Positions 1 through 7,950 of a stretch of 22,810 nucleotides of DNA are shown piece after piece. The first letter of the stretch is position 1. Each line of letters starts with the position of its first letter. This DNA is from CAYFVR01 sp046541515 (GTDB lineage Bacteria > Desulfobacterota > Desulfobacteria > Desulfobacterales > Desulfococcaceae). The position numbers were made by a program, and so were the translations under genes. The stretch spans positions 1 to 22,810 of the forward strand of contig JBKHDD010000067.1 in NCBI GenBank assembly GCA_046541515.1, read 5' to 3'. The notes beneath the pieces were generated by a model, which saw only the letters and a list, made by a program, of their open reading frames with translations, was not told where the DNA came from and ran no database searches.

Positions 1-2099
1 CCGCTCAGCAACGCCTCTATCGCCAGTTTCAGCACCGGCGGCGCGTCGCCGGAAAGAACGATCCGGGCGGTTTTTGGGATCGGGCCGCCGGCGATCTCCC
101 GGGCGATTTGGCCGCACCAGGTCTCGAAGGCCGCGCCGTCGGAGACCAGGCCCCGTTCCCGGTGGTCGCTGACGGCCAGGGCGGATTCCAGAAAGCCGGC
201 GTAGCGAGGCTTCAACAGCAGGGCCTCCAGCGCGGGAATCCATTCCCGGGCCTCCGGTGCGTCCGCCGGCAAATCGGTGAGGGAAAGCCCGCGCTCCGAC
301 AGCCGGCGATAGACGGGCCGTTGGGGCGTCAGCCCGTTTTGGCGGAACACCGCCTCCTGGACCCCGGCATGGACGGCCCGGGCGATCAGCTCGCCCATTT
401 TCGCGTGGCCCCCGGCATTTTCGATGGCCGTTCCTTCGCCTTCCACCACGATGATGTTGTCGGTGCCGGTTCCGGTGGCCGGGTTGACGGCCCCGGTGTA
501 GGCGCTGCGAATGTCCATGTCCCAGAGGGCGGCGGTTTTGGCCTCGGTGGCGGCGATGATGGCCCGGTTCATGGCCCGGGGACTCAGCTTCATGTTGGCC
601 ATCAGGATCATGTTGATGGTGCCCGGCTCGTAGTAGTCGCCCCGGTCCCGGGACATGCGCAGGGCGTTGGAGCGCACCCCGGCGGTGACCAGCGCCGCGA
701 CGGTCATCTCCTGGAAGGAACGGGTCTGGACCGAGAGGCGATCCATGTCCGCGCCGGTGAACAGCAGACTGGTGTCGGCCGCGTCCAGGCCCAAAACCGC
801 CAGCAATTGCCGCCGGGAAACATCCAGGCCGATTCGGTGGTACAACTCCCAGACCTCCGGCGGCGAATACCCGTTGCCCACGTGAAGAATGCCGTCCCGG
901 GGGCCTTCCAGCGTGGAGGCCACCCGCATGGGCCGGGCCAGATGGACCAGCAGCGTCTTGTGGACCGCGTCGTGGAGTTCGCTGAACACGATTTCCGCCG
1001 AGGCGACCCCCGGCAACTCCAGGGCCGCGGGCTTTCTCCGAATGATTCGCTCGGGGTTCACCGGTCCGTTTTCTTCAAATTCCCGGCCGTAGAGCCGTTG
1101 GGCCAACGCGGAGACCAGCCCGCCGGTTCCGGCCGAGGGCGGGCCGAGGAGAAAGTCCGGGAAGACGGCGATCGCGCTCCGCTTCGCCGCCGGGGCGTCT
1201 TTCCACTCCGGCCGGCCGAGCAACGCCTTCATGGCCGCCTTGTCGCTTTTTCGTCCGGCCACGAATTCGGGTTGGAACGCTTGCCATTGCGCCAGGTCGA
1301 GGGGAACGGCCCGGCCGGTCTTCCCGGTGGAAAGCGGAATGCCGCCCGCCAGCCGAATCAGCTCGGCGGGAAAGGCGTCGTCCCCGGCGGTCCGGACCGG
1401 GTCCCCGCCCGCGAACCAGACGACCCGCTTGCGGGCCTCCGGCGGAATGGGGGCCAGTCGCCGATCCACCCGGTCGATCTCTCCCCGAATTTCGGCGATC
1501 AACCGCTCCGCGCCGCTCCCATCCCCAAAAAGCCGCCCCAGCCGGGCAAGGAGATCGTAGAGGTCCGCCAGGGAATCCAATTTGGGCTGGATGACTTCGC
1601 AGCCGGGAAGGGGGGACGCGGAGAGGGGATGCGGGTTTCTCGCCGTCTCCCCCTCCCCGCTTCTCCGCGTCTCCAACCCCGGGGAGAGGATGATCAGATC
1701 CGGCAGGGCGTCCCGGATGGCGTCGATGGAAGGTGCGCGGAAACCGCCGACCACGGGTTTCTCGGCCGCTTCCGGGGGCCATTCGTCGGCGTAGGTTACC
1801 CCGACCACGGCGTCCCCGCCGCCCGCCGCGAAAACCAGATCGGTCACGGCGGGGGCCAAGCAGACCACCCGGGAGGGGCGTCGCTCCAAGGCAACGGTTT
1901 CTCCGTTGGCGCCCCGGAACGAAACGGGCGTTTCCAATTCCCCGGCCCAGGCAATCGCCGGGAGGAGCAGAGCGAGCAGCAAAAGAGACGGGGAGACGCG
2001 GGGACGCGGAAAGGGGGAAATCCGGGGCACATCTCTCCACGTCCCCCCTTCACCACGTCCCCGGATATTTCCATTCAAACTCCGGTGAAACACGTTCAC
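1..2099 (-). CDS. cbiZ: Exported BtuF-like / CbiZ fusion (corrinoid-binding plus adenosylcobinamide amidohydrolase), partial
   Basis: The frame stays open from a GTG at 2099 to the window edge (about 699 codons), so the C-terminus is missing. GGAGGG lies just upstream; a second GTG at 2093 has better spacing. A hydrophobic segment (LLLLALLLPAIAWAGE, near residues 42-57) looks like a signal peptide. A BtuF-type helical-backbone domain follows (RVVCLAPAVTDLVFAAGG near residue 78, then PDLIILSP). The second half, from about residue 370, resembles CbiZ: VTAGVRSNALR, PGTINMILMANMKLS, ATEAKTAALW and the signature NPATGTGTDNIIVVEG near residue 540. At least 120 more residues follow. CbiZ cleaves the amide link of adenosylcobinamide or pseudocobalamin so that corrinoids can be rebuilt with another lower ligand. 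It is the last visible gene of the riboswitch operon, 14 nt after the receptor. Family calls are confident; periplasmic location is inferred from the signal-like segment. Two palindromic repeats lie in the frame. Confidence 0.85.
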   Translation of the reverse strand, partial: MNVFHRSLNGNIRGRGEGGTWRDVPRISPFPRPRVSPSLLLLALLLPAIAWAGELETPVSFRGANGETVALERRPSRVVCLAPAVTDLVFAAGGGDAVVGVTYADEWPPEAAEKPVVGGFRAPSIDAIRDALPDLIILSPGLETRRSGEGETARNPHPLSASPLPGCEVIQPKLDSLADLYDLLARLGRLFGDGSGAERLIAEIRGEIDRVDRRLAPIPPEARKRVVWFAGGDPVRTAGDDAFPAELIRLAGGIPLSTGKTGRAVPLDLAQWQAFQPEFVAGRKSDKAAMKALLGRPEWKDAPAAKRSAIAVFPDFLLGPPSAGTGGLVSALAQRLYGREFEENGPVNPERIIRRKPAALELPGVASAEIVFSELHDAVHKTLLVHLARPMRVASTLEGPRDGILHVGNGYSPPEVWELYHRIGLDVSRRQLLAVLGLDAADTSLLFTGADMDRLSVQTRSFQEMTVAALVTAGVRSNALRMSRDRGDYYEPGTINMILMANMKLSPRAMNRAIIAATEAKTAALWDMDIRSAYTGAVNPATGTGTDNIIVVEGEGTAIENAGGHAKMGELIARAVHAGVQEAVFRQNGLTPQRPVYRRLSERGLSLTDLPADAPEAREWIPALEALLLKPRYAGFLESALAVSDHRERGLVSDGAAFETWCGQIAREIAGGPIPKTARIVLSGDAPPVLKLAIEALLS
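1608..1685. repeat. Palindromic GC-rich repeat, copy A (in frame inside the BtuF-CbiZ gene)
   Basis: Arms GGGGACGCGGAGA (1612-1624) and TCTCCGCGTCTCC (1662-1674) are inverted repeats with one mismatch. The element encodes about 26 residues (ETRRSGEGETARNPHPLSAS) between PDLIILSPGL and GCEVIQPKLDSLADLYDLL, where BtuF-type proteins normally have only a short link. The frame is kept. It resembles copies B and C in sequence and in the Ser-Pro/Arg-rich peptide encoded. Confidence 0.65.
1985..2064. repeat. Palindromic GC-rich repeat, copy B (N-terminal region of the BtuF-CbiZ gene)
   Basis: GGGGAGACGCGGGG (1990-2003) on the left faces GTCCCCCC and CCACGTCCCC blocks on the right (2039-2062), forming an imperfect inverted repeat. 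On the minus strand it reads as GEGGTWRDVPRISPFPRPRV, an odd Pro/Arg-rich stretch in front of the hydrophobic core of the signal peptide. It is less perfect than copies A and C. Confidence 0.55.
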
Positions 2100-2113
2100 G
2101 TTCCCTCCGTTTT

Positions 2114-4060
2114 TCAAAAATCCCAATTCACCCCCGCCACAAAGCGGAGACCGTCGTCCGGGTAGCCGTGGTGGAACTCGAAATCCCGGTCGAAGAGGTT
2201 GATCAGGTTCAGCCAGACTTCCCCATCCATTCCGCCGATTTCCACGGGCTGGAGGACCTGCAGGTCCGCGGTGACGAAGTCGCCCAGCCGCCATTCGGGG
2301 CGGGCGCCGGATTCGCTGAACTGTTCGCTTTCCCCGCGCACCGTGGTTTCCAGCCGCGTGTCCGCGAACGGCAGGGTGCATTGCAGCGTGGTCTTGAATT
2401 CGTGGCGGGGGGTGTAGGCCAGCTCCTGGCCGGTCTCCCGATTTTCGGAATCCTGGAGGATATAGCTGATATCCACATTGAGGCCCGGCCGGACGGCGTA
2501 TTCGACGCTCAGCTCGATCCCGTGCCGCCAGGCCCGGTCGGCGTTTTCGGGCCGGTAAATCCGGTCGTCGCCCCGGCGGTAGACGATCAGGTCCCGGGTG
2601 TCGGACCGGAACAGGGCGGCCTGGAAAACCCGGTCCTTTCGGCGCCGGTATTCCAGCCCCAAGTCGAAGTTGGCGACCCGCTCTTCTTCCAGGTCCGGGT
2701 TGCCCCGGGACTGGTCGATGGAGCCGTGGGCCGGCTGGTACAACTGGCCGAAGGTGGGGACGTTGACCGCGTATCCGGCGTTGGCCTTGAGCAGCAGCCG
2801 CTCCGTCGCGGCATGGCCGAGCCCGCCCGACGCGCCGGGCTGGAAGCCGAAATCGCCGGTGTGGTCGCCCCGCGCCCCCAGTGTGAGCGTGAACGGCCCA
2901 AGGGAACGGTCGCACTGGCCGTGGAGGCCCAGGGCGACCCGGTGATGGCGGCCGGACAGGGTGTGATCCACTTCGTCCCGGGAGAGCAGCGTCCCCAGGC
3001 GGAATTCCCATTCGCCGTCCGGCCCCGCCCAGGTGGCGTCGGCCTTGGCCCCGGCCGCGACGTTTTCCAGATCGGAGACGAAGCCGGACTGGGATTGGTC
3101 CCGCAGGTCGGTCCGGTCGCCGTAGAGTTTGAGTTCGTACTCGCCGCTTCCTCCGAGAAAGCCGGTCACGCCCAGATCTGCGGAGAGCTTTTGATATTCC
3201 TGCCGGGCGTCCGGGGTGGGATTGTCGGTGGGACCGGAGGAGCCGGATTCCGAGGCGTAGTAACGGCCGTTGATCTCGTACTGGACGGCGGTTTCGGTCT
3301 GGTGATCCCAGTGGAGGCTGAAGACGCCCTTGTCCCGGTCGCTGTTGGGCCGCTTGCCGTCCCGACGGCTTCCCGAGGCCGAGGCCATGGCTCCGCCGGA
3401 TTTCCATTTGGCGACGTGCCGGACGCTGCCTTCGGCGTGGCCGTGGGACCCCGTCCCGAGCCGGACGCGGGTGGCCCCGCCGTCGTCGTCCCCGGTTCCG
3501 GGGGCGAAATCCCGCGTGACGATGGCGATGGCCCCTTCGGAAGCCCCCGGCCCCAGCCAAACGGGCGCCGGCGGCTTGAACACGGTGATCGATTCCACCA
3601 GCTCCACGGGGATGGTGGAGAGGTCCACCCCGCCGTACTGGCTGGCGTTGAGGGGACGGCCGTTGAGCAGCACCCGCACCCCGCCCGGCCGGCCGGAGCC
3701 CCGGATGGAAATCCGCGACCCCAGTCCCGCCGACGGCCGGACGTCCACGCCGGGCATGCTGTTCAGGCTTTCCGCCACGCTCCGGAAATTCCGTTCTTCG
3801 ATTTCCGCCCGGTTGACCACCGTCACGTGCCGGGGATGGTTTTGAATGTAGGCTTCGATCTTTTCGGCCTGCACGGTGATGGCTTCGAGGATCACCGCCT
3901 GGGCGTCTTGGCCGTGCCCGCCGCCATGCCCTTTGCCATGTCCGGTCCCGTGTCCGGTCCCATCTCCGGCCCCGTGCCCTCCCGACCCGCCGCCATGGTG
4001 TTGCGCCCAAACGGGCGTCGCGAACAGAAGGATCAGACAAAGAAAAGCGGCGGATTTCAC
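2114..4060 (-). CDS. btuB: TonB-dependent outer-membrane receptor, BtuB-like, with His-rich N-terminus
   Basis: This 648-aa protein would bind corrinoid at the cell surface and pass it to the periplasm using TonB energy. The start is GTG 4060, with GAAGGGAA about 7 nt upstream; it gives a clean signal peptide (MKSAAFLCLILLFATPVWAQ). Next comes a glycine/histidine stretch of about 30 residues with seven His (HHGGGSGGHG through GHGGGHGQD), then a TonB-box-like LEAITVQAEK. The plug follows (residues about 60-170: VAESLNSMPGVDVRPSAGLG, RISIRGSG, VRVLLNGRPLN). The rest is beta-barrel and ends in the aromatic residue expected for barrel assembly (VNWDF). It lies 14 nt after the permease gene, in the cobalamin-riboswitch operon. 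The TonB-receptor family is certain; the corrinoid substrate is inferred from the riboswitch and the CbiZ neighbour. Confidence 0.9.
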   Translation of the reverse strand: MKSAAFLCLILLFATPVWAQHHGGGSGGHGAGDGTGHGTGHGKGHGGGHGQDAQAVILEAITVQAEKIEAYIQNHPRHVTVVNRAEIEERNFRSVAESLNSMPGVDVRPSAGLGSRISIRGSGRPGGVRVLLNGRPLNASQYGGVDLSTIPVELVESITVFKPPAPVWLGPGASEGAIAIVTRDFAPGTGDDDGGATRVRLGTGSHGHAEGSVRHVAKWKSGGAMASASGSRRDGKRPNSDRDKGVFSLHWDHQTETAVQYEINGRYYASESGSSGPTDNPTPDARQEYQKLSADLGVTGFLGGSGEYELKLYGDRTDLRDQSQSGFVSDLENVAAGAKADATWAGPDGEWEFRLGTLLSRDEVDHTLSGRHHRVALGLHGQCDRSLGPFTLTLGARGDHTGDFGFQPGASGGLGHAATERLLLKANAGYAVNVPTFGQLYQPAHGSIDQSRGNPDLEEERVANFDLGLEYRRRKDRVFQAALFRSDTRDLIVYRRGDDRIYRPENADRAWRHGIELSVEYAVRPGLNVDISYILQDSENRETGQELAYTPRHEFKTTLQCTLPFADTRLETTVRGESEQFSESGARPEWRLGDFVTADLQVLQPVEIGGMDGEVWLNLINLFDRDFEFHHGYPDDGLRFVAGVNWDF

Positions 4061-4074
4061 GAGGGATTCCCTTC

Positions 4075-5121
4075 TCACAGCTTCACCTGCCGTTTCATGA
4101 GCAGGCCGATGACGATGGGCGCGCCGAAAAAGGCGGTGATGGCGGACAGGGGCAGCTCCACCGGGGAGAGGAGCATTCGGGCCACCAGGTCGCAGAGGCT
4201 GGTCACGGCCGCGCCCATGAGACCGGCCCCGGGAATCAGCACCCGGTTGTCCGAGGTGCCGAAGCCCAGCCGGGCCATGTGGGGCACCGCCAGCCCCACG
4301 AAGGCCACCGGCCCGGCCACCGAGGTGATCATCCCGGCCAGGGCGCAGGCGCACAGCAGAATCGTCACCCGGAACCGGCGGATGGCCACGCCCATGGAGG
4401 CGGCATATTCTTCGCCCAGGAGCAAGGCGTTCAGCGGCTTGCCCAGCAGATAGACCACCGCCAGCACCAGCCCGCCGAAGGCCAGCAGCACGAAAATTTC
4501 GTTCCAGCGGAATCCCGAAAAGCTGCCGAGCTGCCACAGCACGAACCCCTTGATCTGCTCCTTTTCCGCCAGGGCGGTGAGAATGCTGGTGATCGCGTGG
4601 CAGAGATAGCCCATCATGAGGCCCACGATCAGCAACGTGATTCCGCTCCGGACCCGGGAGGCCACGGCCACCACGATCAGCATGACGCCGTAGGCCCCCA
4701 CGAAGGCGGCCAAAGTGTTCAGAACGGGCGACAGCGCCGTCATCCCGGCGGCGACGGTGGTGAGCATGACCAGGGAGACCATCACCGTGGCTCCGGAGGA
4801 AACGCCCAGGATGAACGGCCCCACGATGGGATTGCGGAAATAGACCTGAAGCAGCAGCCCGGACACCGCCAGGTAGGCCCCGCCCAGCACGGCGGCGATG
4901 GCCCGGGGAATCCGGATTTTCCACAGGATGAACCCGGCGGTGGAATCCCCCGGAGCGGTCAGGGCCGCGAGGATTTCCGCCGGGGAAAAGGAGACCGAAC
5001 CGATCGCCACGTTGAGCAGCCCCAGGACGGCGGTCAGCGCCCCCAACAGGAGAAACACCACCGTCGGCCGTCGCCAGGCGGAGGCGGCGGGGCGGGAAAG
5101 GAGATGGCCGGCGGTGGTCAT
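4075..5121 (-). CDS. btuC: FecCD/BtuC-family ABC transporter permease
   Basis: A 348-aa inner-membrane permease with about ten hydrophobic segments. FecCD-family sequences include LAALTAPGDSTAGFILWKIR near the N-terminus, then RIPRAIAAVLGGAYLAVSGL, FRNPIVGPFILGVSSGA, SVAGPVAFVGLAVPHMAR and the C-terminal ELPLSAITAFFGAPIVIGLL. Its ATG overlaps the stop of the substrate-binding lipoprotein gene by 4 nt (ATGA), so the two are probably translated together. The length is normal for the family. Siderophore and corrinoid permeases look alike; the cobalamin riboswitch upstream and CbiZ downstream favour corrinoid. No ATP-binding subunit lies next to it in the window. Confidence 0.92.
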   Translation of the reverse strand: MTTAGHLLSRPAASAWRRPTVVFLLLGALTAVLGLLNVAIGSVSFSPAEILAALTAPGDSTAGFILWKIRIPRAIAAVLGGAYLAVSGLLLQVYFRNPIVGPFILGVSSGATVMVSLVMLTTVAAGMTALSPVLNTLAAFVGAYGVMLIVVAVASRVRSGITLLIVGLMMGYLCHAITSILTALAEKEQIKGFVLWQLGSFSGFRWNEIFVLLAFGGLVLAVVYLLGKPLNALLLGEEYAASMGVAIRRFRVTILLCACALAGMITSVAGPVAFVGLAVPHMARLGFGTSDNRVLIPGAGLMGAAVTSLCDLVARMLLSPVELPLSAITAFFGAPIVIGLLMKRQVKL

Positions 5122-6245
5122 GAGGCGGCTCCGGAGCTGGGCGGATCGGTGTCCGGCAGCGGGGTGAAAAATTTCAGTTCGTAATCGGGATAGGCCGACG
5201 GGTGGAGGATGGCGGCGATTTCCGTCAGGATTTCATCCAGCCGGTGGCCCGACTGGACGTAGTGGGGCAGCGGGGCGTAGACCCGCCCCTCCGCCAGCGG
5301 CCGGATTCCCGCCAGCAAGGGATTGAGCCGCGCCAGCGCCGCCTTGGAGGTCGCGCCCCACTCCGCCGTCCGGTAGGTGAACAGGATGTCGGCGTCCTCT
5401 CCGCTGTACAGAAACCGCTCCACGGAAATCTCGATGCAGGAGGTGCCGTAGACGTCTTCGAAGAGGTAGTCGCTTTCGGCCAGCGCCACCAGTTCGCCCA
5501 CCCAGGCGTTGCCCGGCTCCACCAGCACCCGTTTTTCGTAGATGTCGCCCCACATCACCTTGGGCGAGGGGCCGGCGTCGGCGGTCCGCTCCCGGATTTC
5601 CATCAGGGCCCCGTTCACCCGTCGGAAAAAGGCGTCGGCCGCCGCCTCCTTCCCGAAAAAGGGCGCGAGGAATTGAACGAAGCGCATGCGGGCGTTGAGG
5701 CACATGGCCGTGGGGGTGGAGGTGACGGCGCAGGGGATGTCCAGGTCGGCGAGCAGGGGGATGATGGACGGGTCCCAGGTCAGAACCAGCTCCGGCCGCT
5801 GTTGGTTGAGCCGTTCGAAATCGAGGCTGGACGCGCCGCCCAGAAAGGCGATCCGGCCCGTTTCCAGGCCCCGTTTCACTTCGGGCAAATGCCACCGTTC
5901 GGCCGGGTTGGCGACGCCCACCAGCGCCGATTCCAGCACGCCCAGCGCCTTGAGGGTGGACACGTCGAAAAAGCCGTAGGCGGCCACCCGCTTCACGGGG
6001 ACCCGGACCAGGCGATGGGGTTCCACGTCCGGGGGCGCGGAAGCCTCCCGGGGAATGAGCACAAGCGTCCGGCCCGCGCCGTCGCGCACTTCGGTGCGGT
6101 CGGCGGAGACCCGGTGGACGGCGAATTCTCCGATCTGGAGGAACGATTTGCCGGAATCGTCCCCTCCGTTTCCGCCGCAGCCGAACAGAAGCAGGACGGC
6201 CAGCGGGACCGCCGCCAGCTTCCAAAAACGACCAAGATTCATCAT
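5118..6245 (-). CDS. btuF: BtuF-type periplasmic substrate-binding lipoprotein
   Basis: A 375-aa solute-binding protein for the adjacent permease. The N-terminus (MMNLGRFWKL, then AVPLAVLLLFGCGG) carries a lipobox with Cys near residue 22, so it is probably a lipoprotein. Class III binding-protein elements are visible: VKRVAAYGFFDVSTLKALG, RIAFLGGASSLDFERLNQQ, PELVLTWDPSIIPLLADLDI, and in the C-lobe VLVEPGNAWVGELVALA and HYVQSGHRLDEILTEIAAIL. The start at 6245 overlaps the ResB-like stop by 4 nt (ATGA), and the stop overlaps the permease start by 4 nt. The operon carries a second binding domain fused to CbiZ, so this protein may act as a separate delivery module. Substrate is inferred from the riboswitch context. 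Confidence 0.88.
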   Translation of the reverse strand: MMNLGRFWKLAAVPLAVLLLFGCGGNGGDDSGKSFLQIGEFAVHRVSADRTEVRDGAGRTLVLIPREASAPPDVEPHRLVRVPVKRVAAYGFFDVSTLKALGVLESALVGVANPAERWHLPEVKRGLETGRIAFLGGASSLDFERLNQQRPELVLTWDPSIIPLLADLDIPCAVTSTPTAMCLNARMRFVQFLAPFFGKEAAADAFFRRVNGALMEIRERTADAGPSPKVMWGDIYEKRVLVEPGNAWVGELVALAESDYLFEDVYGTSCIEISVERFLYSGEDADILFTYRTAEWGATSKAALARLNPLLAGIRPLAEGRVYAPLPHYVQSGHRLDEILTEIAAILHPSAYPDYELKFFTPLPDTDPPSSGAAS

Positions 6246-7042
6246 TTGGGGAGAATCCAATCCATCAGGTACAAGACCAGTCCCACGCTGAAGAGCGCGA
6301 TTCCGGCCAGATACAGGGGAACCCCCGGATCGCGGCGCACGTGCAGGTCCACCCGGACCCGCGTCATCATTCCGCCTTTCCGGTCGGGGGAGAAATCCTT
6401 GAGAAAGAGACCGTAGCCGTTGAAACGGACCGGCGCGGCGCCGGTCAGCAGGGCGGTCCGGTCCGTTTCGCCGTCCGAGAGCCGCAGGGTGGCCCGGGGC
6501 TGAATCACCCGGCCCTGGAGAAATTCCAGCCGGTCGCCGGCGTGGAAAACCGGATCGAAGGATTCCAGGGTCACGCGGCCCGTGGTTCCCGGCAGGGCGA
6601 GGGAGGCCCCGGGGACCAGCGTCCGGGTGGGCAGCACCTGGGAGAAGAGGTAGCTGGCCAGATAGCCGAGCAGGATGACGATGAGGGCGTAGTGCATGAT
6701 GTGGGGCGCGAGCTTGAACCAGAAGCGCCGCCGGGGGAACCGGGCCCGGGCGCGGACCAGGGCGGCGACCCGGTCGGTGGCGCAGACGAAGGTGTTGACG
6801 CACAGGACGGTCAACAGCCCCAGCAGGACGAAGAACCAGGCCGACGCCGCCGGGTTGTGCCGGCCGTAGGTTTCCACCCAGGCCGAAAGCCCGATATCGT
6901 TCAGCGGGGCGAAGAGCGTGGTCCGGCCGTGGAGACAGAGGTAGCCAATCGCCAGATCCAGCGTGAGCAGGGCGCACAGAACCAGCGTCAGGTGAAGGCT
7001 TCCCAGCCGCTTCCAGGCGGTGCGAAGGAGGCCGGATCTCAA
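6242..7042 (-). CDS. Short ResB-like cytochrome c biogenesis family protein
   Basis: About 266 aa, much shorter than classic ResB/Ccs1 (roughly 400-550 aa). It has a hydrophobic helix near the start (LGSLHLTLVLCALLTLDLAI), a second pair (WFFVLLGLLTVLCVNTFVCA and HIMHYALIVILLGYLASYLF, with an HxxxH-like His pair), a soluble beta-rich part (TGRVTLESFDPVF, FNGYGLFLKDFSPDRKGGMM, RVRVDLHVRRDPGVPLYLAG) and a C-terminal helix. This order matches ResB. The likely start is TTG 7042, which overlaps the CcsA-like stop (TTGA); no clear Shine-Dalgarno is seen, so coupling is likely. ResB normally works with CcsA in haem export and cytochrome c ligation. Its place between a cobalamin riboswitch and corrinoid transport genes is unusual. 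Start uncertain. Confidence 0.78.
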   Translation of the reverse strand: MRSGLLRTAWKRLGSLHLTLVLCALLTLDLAIGYLCLHGRTTLFAPLNDIGLSAWVETYGRHNPAASAWFFVLLGLLTVLCVNTFVCATDRVAALVRARARFPRRRFWFKLAPHIMHYALIVILLGYLASYLFSQVLPTRTLVPGASLALPGTTGRVTLESFDPVFHAGDRLEFLQGRVIQPRATLRLSDGETDRTALLTGAAPVRFNGYGLFLKDFSPDRKGGMMTRVRVDLHVRRDPGVPLYLAGIALFSVGLVLYLMDWILPK

Positions 7043-7851
7043 AACGGGGGCCGAAAGGGACCGAGTTCGGGAACCACGGTGAGTCCCACCACCAGCAGGC
7101 CGCCGAAGGCGGTGGCGGCGGCGCGGCGGGGCGCGGTTCCGATCCGGGTCAAATGGAGATGGAGCAGGCCGCCGTAGAAAAACCAGGTGGCCATGGTCGT
7201 CGCGATGATCGGATCGTCCCAGACCACCGGCGTGCCCCATCCCCGGTAGGCCCACAGCTCGCCGGAGAACATGGACAGGGTCCAGAACGCGAAGCCCCAG
7301 ACCAGCAGGAGGGGGAGACGGGGAGAGGGGGAGACGCGGCGTGGGGAAGAAGGGGAGAGAGGAGAAGCGCCACTTCCGTTTTCCGCGTCTCCCCTTCTCC
7401 ATTTCTCCCCGTCCCAAGACACGGCGGCGGTCAGAAAGCAGACCTTCCCCGCCAAGCCAAAAAGAAGGAAGCCGTGGGCCAGCAAGGTCCGGGATTTGAG
7501 GAAGGGGAGGTAGAAATCCTTGGGGAAGAGCGTGGCGAGAAGCGCGAGAAAAAACGTTAGCGCGAGCAGGCGGAACCGGACGGACCGGAGCGGGGAAGCC
7601 GATTCCGCCCTCTCGCGGAAGAACAGGGCCGGCAGGCCCAGGCCCAAGGGCAGGGCGGCGGGTCCGAGGTACATGGGCGGCATGGGCCACGCGTTCCAGT
7701 AGCGGATTCCGACGGAGGCGGCGTTGCAGAGCAGGGCGAGGGGCAGAAGGAGCCGGAACGGGAGACGGTTTCCGCCCGGAAGGCACGTGGCCGCGAGGGC
7801 GAGAAGGTAAAGGGCCGAAGCCGTTTTCAGAAAAACGTGTGCGGTGATCAT
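7039..7851 (-). CDS. CcsA/CcmC-family (WWD-domain) membrane protein with repeat insertion
   Basis: A roughly 270-aa polytopic protein with about seven or eight hydrophobic segments. The WWD-like stretch is FSGELWAYRGWGTPVVWDDP, flanked by His in LLAHGFLLFG before it and LLHLHL after it, as in haem-handling CcsA/CcmC proteins. Compared with canonical WGxYWxWDPKE, the middle WW/YW and the charged residues after DP are changed, so the signature is degenerate. ATG 7851 is chosen because it leads directly into helix 1 (MITAHVFLKTASALYLLALA); TTG 7905 is an alternative. Residues about 146-180 (GEKWRRGDAENGS through RRVSPSPRLP) come from palindromic repeat C and lie in a loop between helices. It is paired with a ResB-like gene, forming a system-II-like CcsA/ResB couple. 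Confidence 0.8.
   Translation of the reverse strand: MITAHVFLKTASALYLLALAATCLPGGNRLPFRLLLPLALLCNAASVGIRYWNAWPMPPMYLGPAALPLGLGLPALFFRERAESASPLRSVRFRLLALTFFLALLATLFPKDFYLPFLKSRTLLAHGFLLFGLAGKVCFLTAAVSWDGEKWRRGDAENGSGASPLSPSSPRRVSPSPRLPLLLVWGFAFWTLSMFSGELWAYRGWGTPVVWDDPIIATTMATWFFYGGLLHLHLTRIGTAPRRAAATAFGGLLVVGLTVVPELGPFRPPF
7309..7417. repeat. Palindromic GC-rich repeat, copy C (in frame inside the CcsA-like gene)
   Basis: The perfect 12-bp arms GGGGAGACGCGG (7328-7339) and CCGCGTCTCCCC (7383-7394) extend imperfectly outward to about 7309 and 7417. The centre is a 43-nt loop with further G/A and C/T blocks. Read in the gene frame it encodes a hydrophilic Arg/Ser/Pro-rich loop between two hydrophobic helices. 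It shares the GGGGAGACGCGG core with copies A and B. Confidence 0.7.
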
Positions 7852-7912
7852 GGACGATGGAACCAAGGTTTCCGGCCATCCGGTTTCCGGAGCGCCGCGG
7901 ATCAAGGTGCGT

Positions 7913-7937
7913 CCCCCGGACGCGGGTCAACCGGGGG
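7913..7937 (-). other. GC hairpin between the small first gene and the CcsA-like gene
   Basis: CCCCCGG (7913-7919) and CCGGGGG (7931-7937) form a 7-bp stem with an 11-nt loop, in the 99-nt gap between the stop of the 67-aa gene and the CcsA-like start. No U-tract follows, so it is not an obvious intrinsic terminator. It could be a processing or partial attenuation site. Confidence 0.4.
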
Positions 7938-7950
7938 GATGGAGCTTCGG

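Noticed and set aside
1733..4453. Very long plus-strand open frame (about 900 codons) opposite the receptor and the fusion gene
   Set aside because: Low-complexity Pro/Gly/Arg-rich translation with no family resemblance; the minus strand encodes clear BtuB and BtuF-CbiZ proteins. It is an effect of GC-rich codon use.
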